Assembly (NCBI GenBank): GCA_963920705.1
Contig: OY987229.1
Span: 23,037,728-23,101,727 of the forward strand
Direction of reading: 5' to 3'
Source: Odiellus spinosus
Lineage: Eukaryota > Arthropoda > Arachnida > Opiliones > Phalangiidae
DNA length: 64,000 nucleotides
Shown: piece after piece, positions 13,350 through 24,990 of the stretch
Numbering within the stretch: position 1 is the first letter of the stretch
How the letters are laid out: each line of letters starts with the position of its first letter
Notes under the pieces: model-generated
Databases searched by the model: none
Told to the model about the DNA's origin: nothing
Seen by the model: the letters and a program-made list of their open reading frames with translations, nothing else
Program-made: the position numbers and the translations under genes

Positions 13350-13782
13350 AGGGAGAATGCAACCTAACAACAAGTGATTTTTTATCGATTCCTTATTGTT
13401 TAAATAGGCCTAATCCACTACTGAAAATATTTACAAACAAATATTAAACTAGAAATAAATTTAAAACTTACCCAGAAAATAGGCTTAGTGGGATTCATGG
13501 AGGTCCTGATTTCCTCGCGTGTAAGGTCTAGCGACCAATCGCGCGCGACGTAAGTCTCGTGGAGATCTCGCGTGAACGACGGGCCTTCGCTCATTGGTCG
13601 CTAGACCTGACACGGACGCGATTCAGGATCTCCATGAATCCCGCTAAGCCTATTTTCAGGGTAATTTTTAAATTTATTTCTAGTTTAATATTTGTATTGT
13701 AAACTTTTTATCGATGGATTAGGCCTATTTAAACGATAAGGAATCGATAAAAAATCATTTGTAATTAGGTTGCATTCTCCCT
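13350..13782 (+). mobile_element. T2/Kolobok-like MITE (family C), full copy, TTAA flanks
   Basis: TTAA at 13346-13349 and 13783-13786 flanks a 433-bp element opening AGGGAGAATGCAACCTAA and closing with its reverse complement. Together these read TTAAAGGGAG, which fits the TTAAAGGRR ends described for T2-type (Kolobok) MITEs. Inverted arms contain TTTTTATCGATTCCTTAT, AGGCCTAATCCA and ATATTAAACTAGAAATAAAT. The middle has a second inverted pair, AATAGGCTTAGTGGGATTC with its mirror, enclosing GGTCTAGCGACCAAT and ATTGGTCGCTAGACC. The whole unit can fold on itself. Confidence 0.88.
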
Positions 13783-14367
13783 TTAAGTAAAAAGTAGAGA
13801 ATATAGAGGAAATGACGAGACAAAGAGAAGCGAGGCGATAAACAATGACCCGAGGAAGTCGATCTAGCGTTCGGAACACGAGGGAAATAGAACATATCCC
13901 AAAAGCGAGCGGCTGCCAATCGCGAGCCTCTACTAATTTTATTTCCGAATTCCCCAAAGAATTAAGATAGAGAGGAAAATAGGGATTGGGCGAGCGACTA
14001 TACGGAATGGAAGAGAACGTCGCCAGACCTCGCAGCTGACAAATTTATAAGCGGATTTACGAAAGCCGCGGATACGTTTATTTACTGGCAATAAACCATA
14101 GACTTTCTCTCTCTCTATCTCGGGGCAATTGGGGCTACAAGCGTAACTAACCTTCCACCACCCAAAATCCCTTCAAAATAAAACATCAATAAAAATGTGA
14201 AATATTGATGGATTAGACGTTCATTTTAGTTTTAAAAGTGATAGAGAACTTTGAGATTCTTAGGAAGGGAAAATTTTACATAGATAATTCGCGTTAACAT
14301 TATTTGACACCGACATTGAGTGATAAAAATGATTTTTCAAAACTCTCGCGGAGGCTATAACATTCTG

Positions 14368-14864
14368 CAGGGCTCCCAGCGCATAGCCCAGAAAAAATTA
14401 TAGGTATTATAGGTTTTAAAAGCCAAAAATATAGGTAATTTATAGGTCCAAAAATATCAATTTATAGGACTTTTTATAGGTTTTTAGTTTCGAAAAATAG
14501 GGGTTTTATAGGTAGGTTTCGCTGATATGTAATGCAATATATAGGTTCTATAGCCTATAGACCCGTCCCTCTGCCTTTCTTTGGCACTACTAGCTACTCA
14601 CGCCCACTCTCGACAGTCTACCTAACCTCTAAAAAAATAGAGTAATAATTACCAGTGACCTAGGAGAGGAAACCTTGCACTTTTTCAAGCAAAAGTATAA
14701 TTTTTATAGTTATGTAGATCATTCTTTTCGAATTTTATCACCTAAATTGAACAAATTCCCCAAAAAATAGGTATTATAGGTTAAAAAGTGAAATTATAGG
14801 TTTTTATAGGATCACTTCAGAATTATAGGTAATTATAGGTATTATAGGTGGTCTGGGAGCCCTG
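14368..14864 (+). mobile_element. MITE with TATAGG-rich interior, target duplication CATTCTG
   Basis: The termini are CAGGGCTCCCAG and CTGGGAGCCCTG, a perfect 12-bp inverted repeat. CATTCTG is repeated exactly at 14361-14367 and 14865-14871. The 497-bp element has two end zones full of short direct repeats of the type TTATAGGTATTATAGG. These flank a unique middle of about 230 bp that contains CCTATAGACCCGTCCC. CAGGG ends recall hAT elements, but hAT target duplications are normally 8 bp. Confidence 0.9.
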
Positions 14865-15593
14865 CATTCTGGGGTCACGTGTGGGATTATATCCAATCAT
14901 ACTACACTAAACTACTATTGATATAACGTATAGTATACGACCTAAAAACAATTTTTGACATTAAGCAACTAAAGTCCTCCCTTTTTATCAAACTAACTCA
15001 TCTCGTTGATAAAACTTTTCTAAAAGTATTAAGAACGAATTTTGAAAAGATTTCGTGCCGAGATCAAAAAATAAAAAAGTACTTTTTTTTTTTATTCATA
15101 ATGAAAACATCAAAACGTTTTTTGGCATTAGATTTCTTTGGTTGGTTGCCGCGAAATGAAGGCAGAATTTTTGGTATATAATGAAATAAACTTAGCAAAA
15201 CGAATTTTGCATCCTGACCGGAAAATAAAAAAAAAGATGAAAAATAAGAAAAAATTTCAATAGGAAAATATTTTTGTTATTTTCGCTAGCCCGGTTGGGT
15301 CTTTAGTCCCGCGCTGAGCGGTCTCCCCGCTGAGATTTGAACAATTTCCTTAGAAAGATTGCTTAAGAAAAGGGGGGGAGAAGGCTTTACCGCTTGCCCA
15401 ACTCGATGCTAGAAGAATAAGATCCAGAGAGAGAGAAAGAGAGAATCGACCACCCGTCGAGATATGAAACTTTTGTCCGAGCTCGAAGAAGTTGCCCCTC
15501 TCTCTTCCATCTCTTTTTTTACGCGCAATTTCATGGCCTAAATTAAATCCTCAGAGAGAAAGAGTTAGGGATAGCGGAAGAGAACAACAAAGC

Positions 15594-15595
<2 letters not shown>

Positions 15596-15663
<68 letters not shown>

Positions 15664-15702
15664 GAGAGAGAGCGAGAGCGAGAGAGAGAGAGAGCGAGAG
15701 TG
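15596..15702 (+). repeat. GA microsatellite
   Basis: Pure GA runs for about 66 bp, then continues with interrupting C to 15702. Arg-Glu and Ser-Leu frames on the two strands across it are repeat translations. Confidence 0.97.
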
Positions 15703-16225
15703 AATCGTGGTCTTTTTATACAATAAGAATGGGGGCAAAAATTTGACTTTTCCATCGCGCGTGCCATTTATTTTTAGGTTTAAAAAAGGTTTTTATCTTC
15801 AAACCAAGAATACTTGTTTAAATTAATGATTTCACCACGAAGGCAACTCTCTTTTCTTCATTTCTCTTTAAAAATGGAAACTTGAGATTTTGGCTTTTTA
15901 AGAAAATCGTTCGAATCATAATAATTGACGAACAGCCGAGATTCAATTACAAAAATTGAGCAATTATCGATAATTAATGGTCAAAAAACTTCATTTTTTT
16001 TTTAAATCTTTGAAAAAATTCCCAATTAAAGATCCTTTTAATTTTTTTCCGACCGAAAAGATTCATTGAAATTAAAGTTACAAATATAAAGAAATGACAT
16101 TAAAAAGGTCTCGTATTCTAATTAAATTTTAACGAAGCGACGCTTAATTAAATAAATCTTAATTAGTAAAAAAAATATCTAAATAGATCTAATTCGTATA
16201 TACGGAATCAATTTTAAATGAGCAT

Positions 16226-16308
16226 CTAAAGCTACGTTCGCGCTAAAGTATCCAAACCGAGTTTAATCAATATCCAATCAAACCGATATTTAAATCTTGT
16301 AGCTTTAG
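16226..16308 (+). repeat. Small foldback, CTAAAGCTAC ends
   Basis: CTAAAGCTAC at 16226-16235 and GTAGCTTTAG at 16299-16308 are a perfect 10-bp inverted pair around a 63-bp loop. The loop has AAACCGAGTTTAATC, which recalls the stem of hairpin family E. The link is tentative. Confidence 0.4.
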
Positions 16309-17239
16309 TTTTGAAGTTTCTAACCCTTTACAGATGTTTAATTTTATATAATCGCGATATATTTTACAACTAATCAAAAACTGAACAACAGAGGTTCAAA
16401 ATAGGAAATCAAAAAGGGCAAAACGACTATATAAGACAGACGGGGGAAAAAAATAATAGCGTTTGTAACGTCAACGGGCCCCCAAACAAAATTTATGTTC
16501 GCTAGGTCTCTCTGATCTTTGGACCACTCTCTCTTTCTCTTTCTCTTTCTCTCCAGCGATTACCGCAATCCGTTTCTCGCGCGGCTCAGGCTCGCCTCCC
16601 TATTTTTCAAAGAGGAATGTCAAAGGAGGTGGTGGTTAAGGATCCCCCACCCCCTAGAAAAAAAGGGCCCGCAATCTTTCCGGGCTTTCTTCTTTCTAGT
16701 TGGTCTCTACTGGTTGGAAGAAAGACGTAGAAAAGATGTTGGTAAATGATTGGGACCCCTATTACAGCGGCGCGGACAAATCACGATTTGTAGCTCGGAT
16801 TATAAGAAGTAATATAATTTTGACATTAAGGCTATCAATAATAACTCTCCCCCGATAAAATAACAGAATCGTACGTCAATGCCATCTCGAGTTATTATAG
16901 TATACGCCTGTACGACTCTTTCCTCCGTCAAGCTTCCGAGTCCGCGTAAAAAAACCAACATAAGGGTAAAACTACTAATGTATTTTCTATCCGACGCCTG
17001 TAGAAATGTTTTCCCAACGACACTTTATTGTAAAATAATGAAAAAACCCTATAGAAATTTTGCTACAAATCTATTGAAATATGTTTTGTATGGTCTAAAA
17101 ATCGCCTACACAAAACTTCACTGAAAAATATTCAACAGGTTTTTCGCAAAGAAGATTTGATTTTTTTTTGTTTCGAGAGAGAGAGAGAGAAATTTGAATT
17201 TACGGAAAAGGGGAGTTGCCAATTCTCGCGCCATTTATA

Positions 17240-17252
17240 TTTCCCGCCAAAA
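17240..17252 (-). promoter_or_regulatory. E2F-like site
   Basis: TTTCCCGCCAAAA is the exact reverse complement of the TTTGGCGGGAAA sites at 37 kb with one extra A. The neighbourhood is CpG-rich, with CTCGCGCC before it and GCGCGAATTTCCGCGCG after it. This is motif evidence only. Confidence 0.35.
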
Positions 17253-18918
17253 TTGTAGTTCAATCTTTCAAATAAAAAGCGCGCGAATTTCCGCGCGTGC
17301 CAATCGAAAAATAAAAATATTTTTTTTTACTGAACTTCAAAGGAAAAACCGGGAAAAACTATCTACGCCTATGAATTGATGATTGGATAAAATAGGAAGG
17401 GTGGCAATCATAGCGACTAATTTCAATATAAAATCAAAATGTACGAGAAGAGATAAAAAAAAAATTCCCGCGTCAAAAAAAAAAAAAGATGACGCGCGCT
17501 AATGGAGGAGATATACGTAAAAATAATTAAAGTTAAGTCGAATAAAAAGCGCGCTAGAGTCAAGGAGTAGATTGAGCCTTAAAGTATCCTTTCCCTGTTA
17601 GATGATAGCCCCTCCTCTTTGCGAGAAAAAGAGCGAAAAAAGATTGGCCGCGTGGATGCTAGTAGCTATAGAGGTTCAATGTAGCGGCTAGTGTACACAA
17701 AAGACGCGATGTTTAATTTTTACGAAGAGAGCGAGAATTGAAGAGTGGAATATTCGATATATCTACTCGGAAAAAGACTGTACTATTTCGTTTCTATCGC
17801 GTTTTAACACGGTGTATCATTACGCCATACTTTAAACTCTTATTTCTATCTCAGATGGAAATTATTAAATTAATTTGGTTCGCGTAATAGCGAAAGTTAA
17901 GGCGGATTGATATAAAATGCGAAACGCCGTAAGGACGAAAGTAGTTCGCGTCAATCGAATGAAACGAGTCTAGTATTAAAAAGAGGAAGCTCTCCGGGTT
18001 CTAACAGCGAGCGAGAAGACTCGAGCGACTTTCATTACAGGCTACATTAATTTTTCGAACTCTCTTCTTCCCTTCTTCTCCCTTCCCGACGCCCCGTCTA
18101 AGCGAAAGAACGCTTTTCAATTAGCCGGTTACCCCTCCTACTCTTTCTACTCCTTCGTGCATTAGCGGCCTTTCCCTTTCTACTCCTCCGTGGTATCACC
18201 ACTCGTAAATAAGCCTCGGCTTTCTCGGTTAGCTGCCTTTCTCTCTCTCTCTCTTCACTGTACTTTTTTTTTCGTTTTCATTTTGCTCGGAGCCTCGGTT
18301 TACTATTATTGCTCTTTAAATAAATTAGATTATTAAGGGGGCCCATGCCCCGAAATAAAAAGCCAGCCTGGGAACGAAAAAGAGAGGGAAAAGTTAAGCA
18401 AACACTCTTGGTTTTTATCGAGCCCAACTAAAAACTGTATTCGCGGCTAAAAATCAAGCCCAATTATCATCTTTACTTTGTATAATTTTTGAAGCTAAAT
18501 GCTGCTAGGAAGTTTGCAATCATTACAAAAGCCAATCTATCTTAAACGCTACTAATATCATCAATAGTGAGTCGTAATTAACATATACAAATACACTAAG
18601 TATAAAAATGACATTTGCTAGGAAAATATCTCGATTCCCCAAGAACGTGGGCATAAATATTGTAAACGTTATATGGATCAAGGCGTCGAGAAAGTGTCTA
18701 AACAAGAGGTTAAAGAAAAATACTAGGAAAAAGGTTAGAAACACGCAAGAGCTTTTTAGTAAAGTTCCTGAAAGTTTTTCCAACGAAATTCCCCTGATAT
18801 TTACATTCGTATGAAATAGTTTGGTGACAGCCTCACTTTAAATAAATAATACAGATTTGTCATTACGTAACTGTCAAATTCCCATGACAGTATAAATTAT
18901 AAAATGATATCCTAGAGC

Positions 18919-19199
18919 CAAGAAGGATTAGATAAGGAGAGGAAATGTGGGAACGGCGCGGCTCGTACTGCGTCGGCCTAAACTCCCACTCTGGGAGAAC
19001 GGGGGTAGAGACGTTTCGTGGTAAAATGTTGTCGCGTGGGTAAAACGAATCCTTTATGAGACGCGCTAGCTAGCGACCACGTGACAACAGTTTACCTCGA
19101 GAATTTCCTATCCCCCCTTTCCACCCGAGTGGGAGGCTGGCTCTTCTCTCTCTAACTCAACGCAGCCCCACATTTCCTCTCCTTATCTAATCCTTCTTG
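18919..19199 (-). mobile_element. MITE family B, copy 2, inverted, target duplication CTAGAGC
   Basis: This 281-bp copy has its interior reversed relative to the other three. CTAGAGC is repeated exactly at 18912-18918 and 19200-19206. The nested hairpin arms around CACGTGACAAC are kept, although one arm has changed to GTTGTCGCGTGG. Confidence 0.95.
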
Positions 19200-19909
19200 C
19201 TAGAGCGTATACTTGAAGTTAAATCTCGACCTTGATTTGAAGGAATCAAACACGTGATCATAGATGAAAGGCGAAGAAAACACGAGACGACTCAATCCTT
19301 CTTTTAAACTGGGTGCTGAAGGTTTTTTTTTACAAAGTTCTTTTTTAGGGCGGATGGAAACTAAGAGGTATTCTTTTTATCGCGCTACTAAACGAAAGAC
19401 ATTAAGTAGTAAGTAAACAGGGGCCTAGATCTTTCTCTCTCTCTCTCCTACTTAGATTTTAAAGCCCCCTTTGGAGGATAAACACCAAACAGCGCGGATA
19501 TATACCTCACCGCGTGGACGGAACTCGTTGCGAAGAAAGAAACCTCAAAGAGAAGCGAAAAAGAGATCGAGAGAGAATATGACTCCGGGGAAAACGAAGA
19601 TCTCATTTTCTCTCTTGATTCGTGGCAAAAAGGGAGGCTTCCTTCCCACCCTCGTACGCCGCGAATACTTTGTTTTAACGCGTAACCCTTTTATTTTCAT
19701 CTTATTTCGCTTCGCTTAAAGAGTTTGGAAACACCGTTTCTCCAACAAGCAAATAATAAAAAGGACTTTAAAAAAAATAAATCAGAAAACTTTCCTTGAA
19801 CGGAATCCAAGTCTGGCGAATAAATATTCGGTTATTAATATTTTAAATTTTAAACTAACCTTCAATTATGTTCAATTACTTGACTGTTCATAATGAATTT
19901 AATTTTTTT

Positions 19910-20345
19910 CAATTGATCGACTTTAAAATGATCGGCAAAGGGTTTTGTCCAATTGATCGAATTTCAAATGATCGACAAAGGGTTATTTTCAATTGATCGA
20001 CTTTGAAATGATCGACAAAGGGTTATTTTCAATTGATCGACTTTCAAATGATCGACAAAGGGTTTTTGTCAAATTGCTCGAATTTCAAATGATCGACAAA
20101 GGGTTATTTTCAATTGATCTAATTTCAAATGATCGACAAAGGGTTATTTTCTATTGATCTAATTTCAAATGATCGACAAAGGGTTATTTTCCAATTGATC
20201 GACATTCAAATGATCGACAAAAAGGGTTTTGTTCAATTGATCGAATTTCAAATGATCGACAAAGGGTTATTTTCAATTGATCGACTTTCAATTGATCGAC
20301 AAAGGGTTATTTCCAATTGATCGACATTCAAATGATCGACAATTG
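19910..20345 (+). repeat. 40-bp tandem array, about 11 units
   Basis: CAATTGATCGA recurs at about 19910, 19950, 19990, 20030, 20070, 20111, 20151, 20192, 20234, 20274 and 20314, a period of 40-42 bp. Each unit continues with a TTTCAAATGATCGAC stretch and AAAGGGTTATTTT. CAATTG and GATCGA...TGATCGAC make the units partly palindromic. The 63-codon frame inside is only the translation of the repeat. Confidence 0.95.
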
Positions 20346-20562
20346 TAAGGTTAGGTTAGTTTTTTCTGCCCAATGGATTTGACTCAAATCTTCTAGAGTG
20401 GCTTATTACAAAAAAATATATATTTTCATAAATCATTCTTGTTCAAAAGTAGTTTACAAAATGGTCAAAGTTGTGGCGGAATGGTATATAATTAAATAAT
20501 AATAACTGATCTACAATTATGTACAGAAGTTGCATTCTTGTAGGGAAGGGACACTCCAAACG

Positions 20563-20596
<34 letters not shown>

Positions 20597-22511
20597 ATTG
20601 CTTTCACCCGCGCTATATACGTATAGGAATAGGGTATTGGTGGAGGGCTATAGTGGGGGTATACAAACTCCCTTATACGACTAGTTTGCAAAAGATGAAC
20701 CGATTGCTCTTCCCGCGTGTATACTATAAGGAAGCTCGACCTTATCGACCAGCGTGGTAGGGTGGGCGACGAGGGCGGACAGGAAGCGAGACCCGGGAAG
20801 CGGATGAAGAGCGAACGCTGAACTGGTAAGCGTCGCCCCAGTAAAGATAATGAGCGGGTAGGGCGGAGGGGGGGCGGGCGCGCGCGGGACTCGAATACGT
20901 GATGAAGTGGAACTTCAGAGAATGTCGGAACGTGGCTAGACCCACCCACCTATCGTAGCCCCCCCCCCTCCAAATTCCTCATTAATTTGATAGCGAGTTT
21001 TTTAAAAAAAGGTCCTAAACCGATATACTCGCCTAGGGACAAAATTATAAAAGATACCTTAAACATATTTCAACTCGCAAATAAGTACGTTTCTCTAAAA
21101 ATAAAAATAAACACTTTGAATAATTGGAATGGGAAGTGTTTAATTGGTTTAAATTGTCGAAATAATAATTGCGGGAAAAATAAAACGTTTTCTTCACGCG
21201 TGAGATATTTAGCCACGATTCTAAGATGATAATATTGACTATTTTCCAGGAAAACAGTCGAAAATTTGGTGGTTTCAATTTGGGATATCTTATCTATGGC
21301 TGGTTTACAAAGGGCCCCTTTAAACCGCGTGGGATGATGGTATTACTATAATAACCAATAGCGCCCTCCGCAATAACTATTCAACCTCAATACGTGTTTA
21401 TAAATGTGTTTGTGGATTTCAATAATCTAGTTTCAATTTTTGCGAAATTATAGAATTTTTCCAGGTCATTTTGGACCTTTGGGGATGGCTGTGTTATTGG
21501 GATCAATACTGGGGCTGGCGTGTAAATTCTTCTATTATACGGCTCTCTTATGTGTATTAAGGGACAGTCAGCTATGGTCAATTCCAAACTCGAATTGCCA
21601 GCACTGATAAAGATAGGTTAGCCCTTAAACTAAAAAATAATAAAGACAAAGAATGGAGGTTCTATAAGTTTGTCCACGTTGACATTTCGTCGATGAGGTT
21701 AAATAGACCAGAGACTACCCATTTCAAAACCGGGATAGTAAGTATCTGTAGTTGCCTACAACTTTGTAAAATTAAAATGTAGAAGAATTATAGCTTTTGA
21801 CTGTAAAAAAACAAAAAGTGGGGTCAAACAAGAACAGCCCAGGGGAGTTTTTCAAATTCAAATTAATTTTGTCGTTCACAAGTTGTTAAATAAACTAAAT
21901 TAATAGGATCGTCGTTTGAGATTAAAGGTTGGAATGCGTAAACAACTTATCTAGGCACGTTTCGCCATCAAACGCAAACACAAATTCAGTCAACACTTGG
22001 AACGATGTTTTTCTAGCCTAAATTTCATATCCTCAACTTATCTGGTGAATTTTTGAAAACACGCTATGGACGTAGAACAAATCATCCCTCAAAGCGAAGA
22101 CTAAACTATAGTTTTGATCGTACGACACCATAAAATTTCATCTAAGGGCCGGACCCACGAATAAACTCGAGTTTGCGATCTATAATGGTGGCTAGTCTCT
22201 GACGATACAAGAGGCAACACCTTGATAAGACTCTCGCGATTCTACAGACTGCAACTTTTCGTATTTTTTCTCTCTCGGACAATAGCCATATAGAGAAGGT
22301 TCGCTGCTCCTTTATAAAGTAGCGGGTAGGTGAGGTTGGTGCGGCCAGGAAAAAAAAAAAAAAAAAGGTGGTTATAGTTTTTTGGGCTTATGGGATCGCG
22401 CTCGGAATGGCTATCTCGGGTGCCAGAGGGGAAAAGGTGAAGGGGAAACAAACCCCGTGGTCCAAAACGTCTTTCTCCTCTATATAGATTTTATATAGAT
22501 TTTTCTATCAA
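20346..22511. other. CpG-dense block and a possible exon, otherwise nothing
   Basis: 20740-20960 is clearly more G- and CpG-rich than its surroundings, with GGGCGG and GGGCGGGCGCGCGCG, so a promoter-like CpG block is possible. Around 21560-21738 a plus-strand frame stays open without an ATG and ends at GTAAGTAT, a good splice-donor word. Neither has protein homology that I recognise. Confidence 0.3.
20563..20593 (+). repeat. Poly-A tract, 31 A
   Basis: The uninterrupted A run has no transposon-like sequence ending at it and no clear target duplication. On the minus strand it gives a poly-Phe stretch inside a 168-codon frame that I do not accept as a gene. Confidence 0.9.
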
Positions 22512-22718
22512 AGTTGGTAACGCGTATTACGTTAGGACCAATAGTTTTTTAAAGGTAGTGGAATAGCTTCGGTATCGCGTGATTCTCAGGGTGAAAAAAA
22601 TATTTATCATCGTTTTTGGTCCGAGTTAGCAACGCGTACGAAGTTAAGGTAAAGCTATTTTTGAAAACTATTCAAATGGGAATATATCTTCGTTGTCACT
22701 GTATTCTCGGGATGAAAC
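22512..22718 (+). repeat. Diverged direct duplication, about 112-bp step
   Basis: AGTTGGTAACGCGTA...ATTCTCAGGGTGAAA (22512-22596) is followed by AGTTAGCAACGCGTA...ATTCTCGGGATGAAA (22624-22718). Order and landmarks are shared, but identity is only moderate and the second unit is longer. Confidence 0.5.
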
Positions 22719-22911
22719 GAATCGCGCGAAGAAAGGTGGGGAAAAAAACTGTATATTGTGTAAGATAAAAGCTTCTCGAGTATATATAGAGGATATAGAC
22801 CAAAAACTCTACGTTGAAAAAAATTGTTCGCGCCTGAAGACACTCGAGAAAAATAACATTGGAGAATGGGCATAGTCTTCTTAGCGAGTGCTTCGAAACT
22901 ACAGCCTTTTC

Positions 22912-23247
22912 CAGAAGCCGATGAAACCCTCCTTTGAAGTCTACTACTCCCATGTTCGATATAGCGCTCCTCTCTGTATGGGTAAAATTCCCAATTTTAC
23001 GAGTTAGAAGGGGTCCTACTTCATACCCCCTGTCTACGGAAAATTGGAAATTCTCTCTCTCCACAAACGATGACGTTTTTGGACGAACTCCGAGGTTGCT
23101 AGAGATATTCGCTCGACGAACTCCCGCTCCGAAAATATCTACCGTTAGGAGGCGTACGAATCGCGCCTTTTGAAACTAACCCATACAGAGAGGGGTAGAC
23201 AAGACCAGGGAGTAATAGACTTCAAAGGAGGGTTTCATCGGCTTCTG
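22912..23247 (+). mobile_element. MITE family A, copy 3
   Basis: This 336-bp copy has intact inverted repeats. The 7-bp flanks CCTTTTC and CTTTCTC agree at five of seven positions, so the duplication is imperfect. One T is missing from the internal T run near 23078 relative to copies 1 and 2. Confidence 0.92.
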
Positions 23248-24509
23248 CTTTCTCGGAGCTAGCGTATAACGCAATTTTATAAGCCAGCTTTATTTTTTTA
23301 TAGCTTTTTATATAGAGAAAGCCTATAAAGTTAGTTTTATCCAGATATGATTCGCGAAAATGACCAAAAAGTTCCAATTTTTTCTCCTTCCAAAGTTGCA
23401 TATTATTTTTTTGTTACGCGGATTTGATGGAAGCCCGAATTTGTTAGTCTTTAACACGAGGGTTTAAGATACATCTCTTTTCAGATTAAAGATAACATGG
23501 GCGTAGAAAAAAAAACAACGCCTCGAATGTTTCGAATCTGGGAAAGAGAGAGAGAAAAAAAAGCTGTTTTTCTTTATACTTGAACGAAGCATCTGAATTG
23601 ACACTACGTTCGAAACTAAGCGGATGAATATTCAACGTTATTTTTCGTAAGGAAAACGAAGATTCAGACCTTTAGAAGAAATGGTAACGCGGGTTGAGAG
23701 AGAATTCGTTTTTTTTTTACTGCCCGGAATAAAAATGAAGGAGAAAAGGATAGAAAAGAAGGCATCCCGCTTGAAAGAAGAGAAAAAACACAAGCACCGT
23801 ATAACGTAATAAGAAGAAAGTTTACCAAGAATGGATAACGCGCGGCGAAGGCGAAAAACGGGAGAAAACTCGACAACTCCTCCAAGAGAATATCCTTTTG
23901 TTAGAAAAAATTCGTTGTTACCCAACGAATACGGTTAGAAGGCGTACGTAGCCTTACTTTCTAATCCTTCTAGTTCTCCTTCCCCCCTTTCATCTTCATT
24001 CAACGGGTGAAACGCGAATACTATCGTTGTTTTTCCTCACATAGATTTTTATAGCCGAGCCTCCAACCACCTATCCATTTTTTTTCTTCTACACAATACG
24101 TCTTCTCAAATACAAGCAACGCCGAGTAAAGAGGGGGAAAAGGGGATAAAGGGAAGCGATAAAGTAAAGAGAGTAAAATATGACCTTAGCTTAGAGTATA
24201 ATTGTATCAAAGTTTTTAGGATGATCCCCGGGTTAAAAATAAGGGGGCGTTTAAGATGCCTCTCACGCAGGCGCGTTCGGATAGCCCAAGTGGCGGATAT
24301 TACTCGTAAAAAGAGACAAATTACGACGATAAAATATACCCAAACAGCCGTTTTCATATAAAAACCAAAATCCACGGCATATATATAGGCGTACTAGATA
24401 AATTTACAGATATTTTATATAAATAAATGTTAGGTATTTCTATTTCGCCTTCCATTTCAATATGAAAATGTCATATTGCCTATAGAACCCAATTTACTTT
24501 AATTTACTC

Positions 24510-24659
24510 AATAGGGAGATAGCAAAGAACCAAAGGGGAAAGAAAGCCTTACGTCATGCAACCCCCTTACTGGGGGAGCGCTTTTAAGGGCAACTACAGG
24601 ATTCCCTCACTAAGGGGGATGACACTGAGGTGAGAGATAGAAAGCTCTGACGTATCAAT
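24510..24659 (+). repeat. Dispersed repeat family D, copy 2
   Basis: This is the opposite-strand partner of 7816-7935. Inner blocks CCCCCTTACTGGGGGA and TCCCTCACTAAGGGGGA pair with each other as arms. A stretch of about 20 bp, GAGGTGAGAGATAGAAAGCT, is present only in this copy. Confidence 0.65.
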
Positions 24660-24867
24660 GTCTACCTTGCTGACTTCCTATTATTTCATCCCTTTTTGGG
24701 GGTTTTATTAACGATATAACAATTAAATCATCAACGTACAGATTTAATTAAAATTAAAACGTAACGAGAAGAACTTAGTTATGGTTTGACTAGTAACAAT
24801 GCTATTACGTCATCAAATAGGTAAAATTCACGCCGGGTATTCACTAGAAACTTTGAAACCATTTTTT

Positions 24868-24990
24868 ACCGGTTTGGAAAGGTCAAAATGTAAAAATGTT
24901 GGGGTCAGATTTAGAGATCCTTCGTCTAAATATTTAATTATTTGCTTGAAGAGTGGATGAATAGCTTATCTATCTTCCGAGTTAGTAAAT
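24868..24990 (+). repeat. Dispersed repeat family F, copy 1
   Basis: The block starts ACCGGTTTGGAAAGGTCAAA and runs through TGTTGGGGTCAGATTTA. It is clearly related, though diverged, to 33101-33215 on the same strand. No inverted termini were found. Confidence 0.45.

Larger units (their letters stand above)
14872..18911. other. No gene recognised
   Basis: Apart from the GA microsatellite, the foldback at 16226 and the E2F-like site at 17240, I see nothing. A CT-rich belt spans 18055-18260 with CTTTCTACTCC words repeated a few times. Confidence 0.55.

Noticed and set aside
15492-15767. Frames with Arg-Glu or Ser-Leu repeats
   Set aside because: They are translations of the GA microsatellite on each strand.
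20129-20320. 63-codon repetitive frame
   Set aside because: It is the 40-bp tandem array read in one frame. The period is not a multiple of three and only small indels keep it open.
20443-20949. 168-codon minus-strand open frame
   Set aside because: It runs through the 31-A tract, giving poly-Phe, and a CpG-rich block with overlapping frames. It has no domain and implausible composition.
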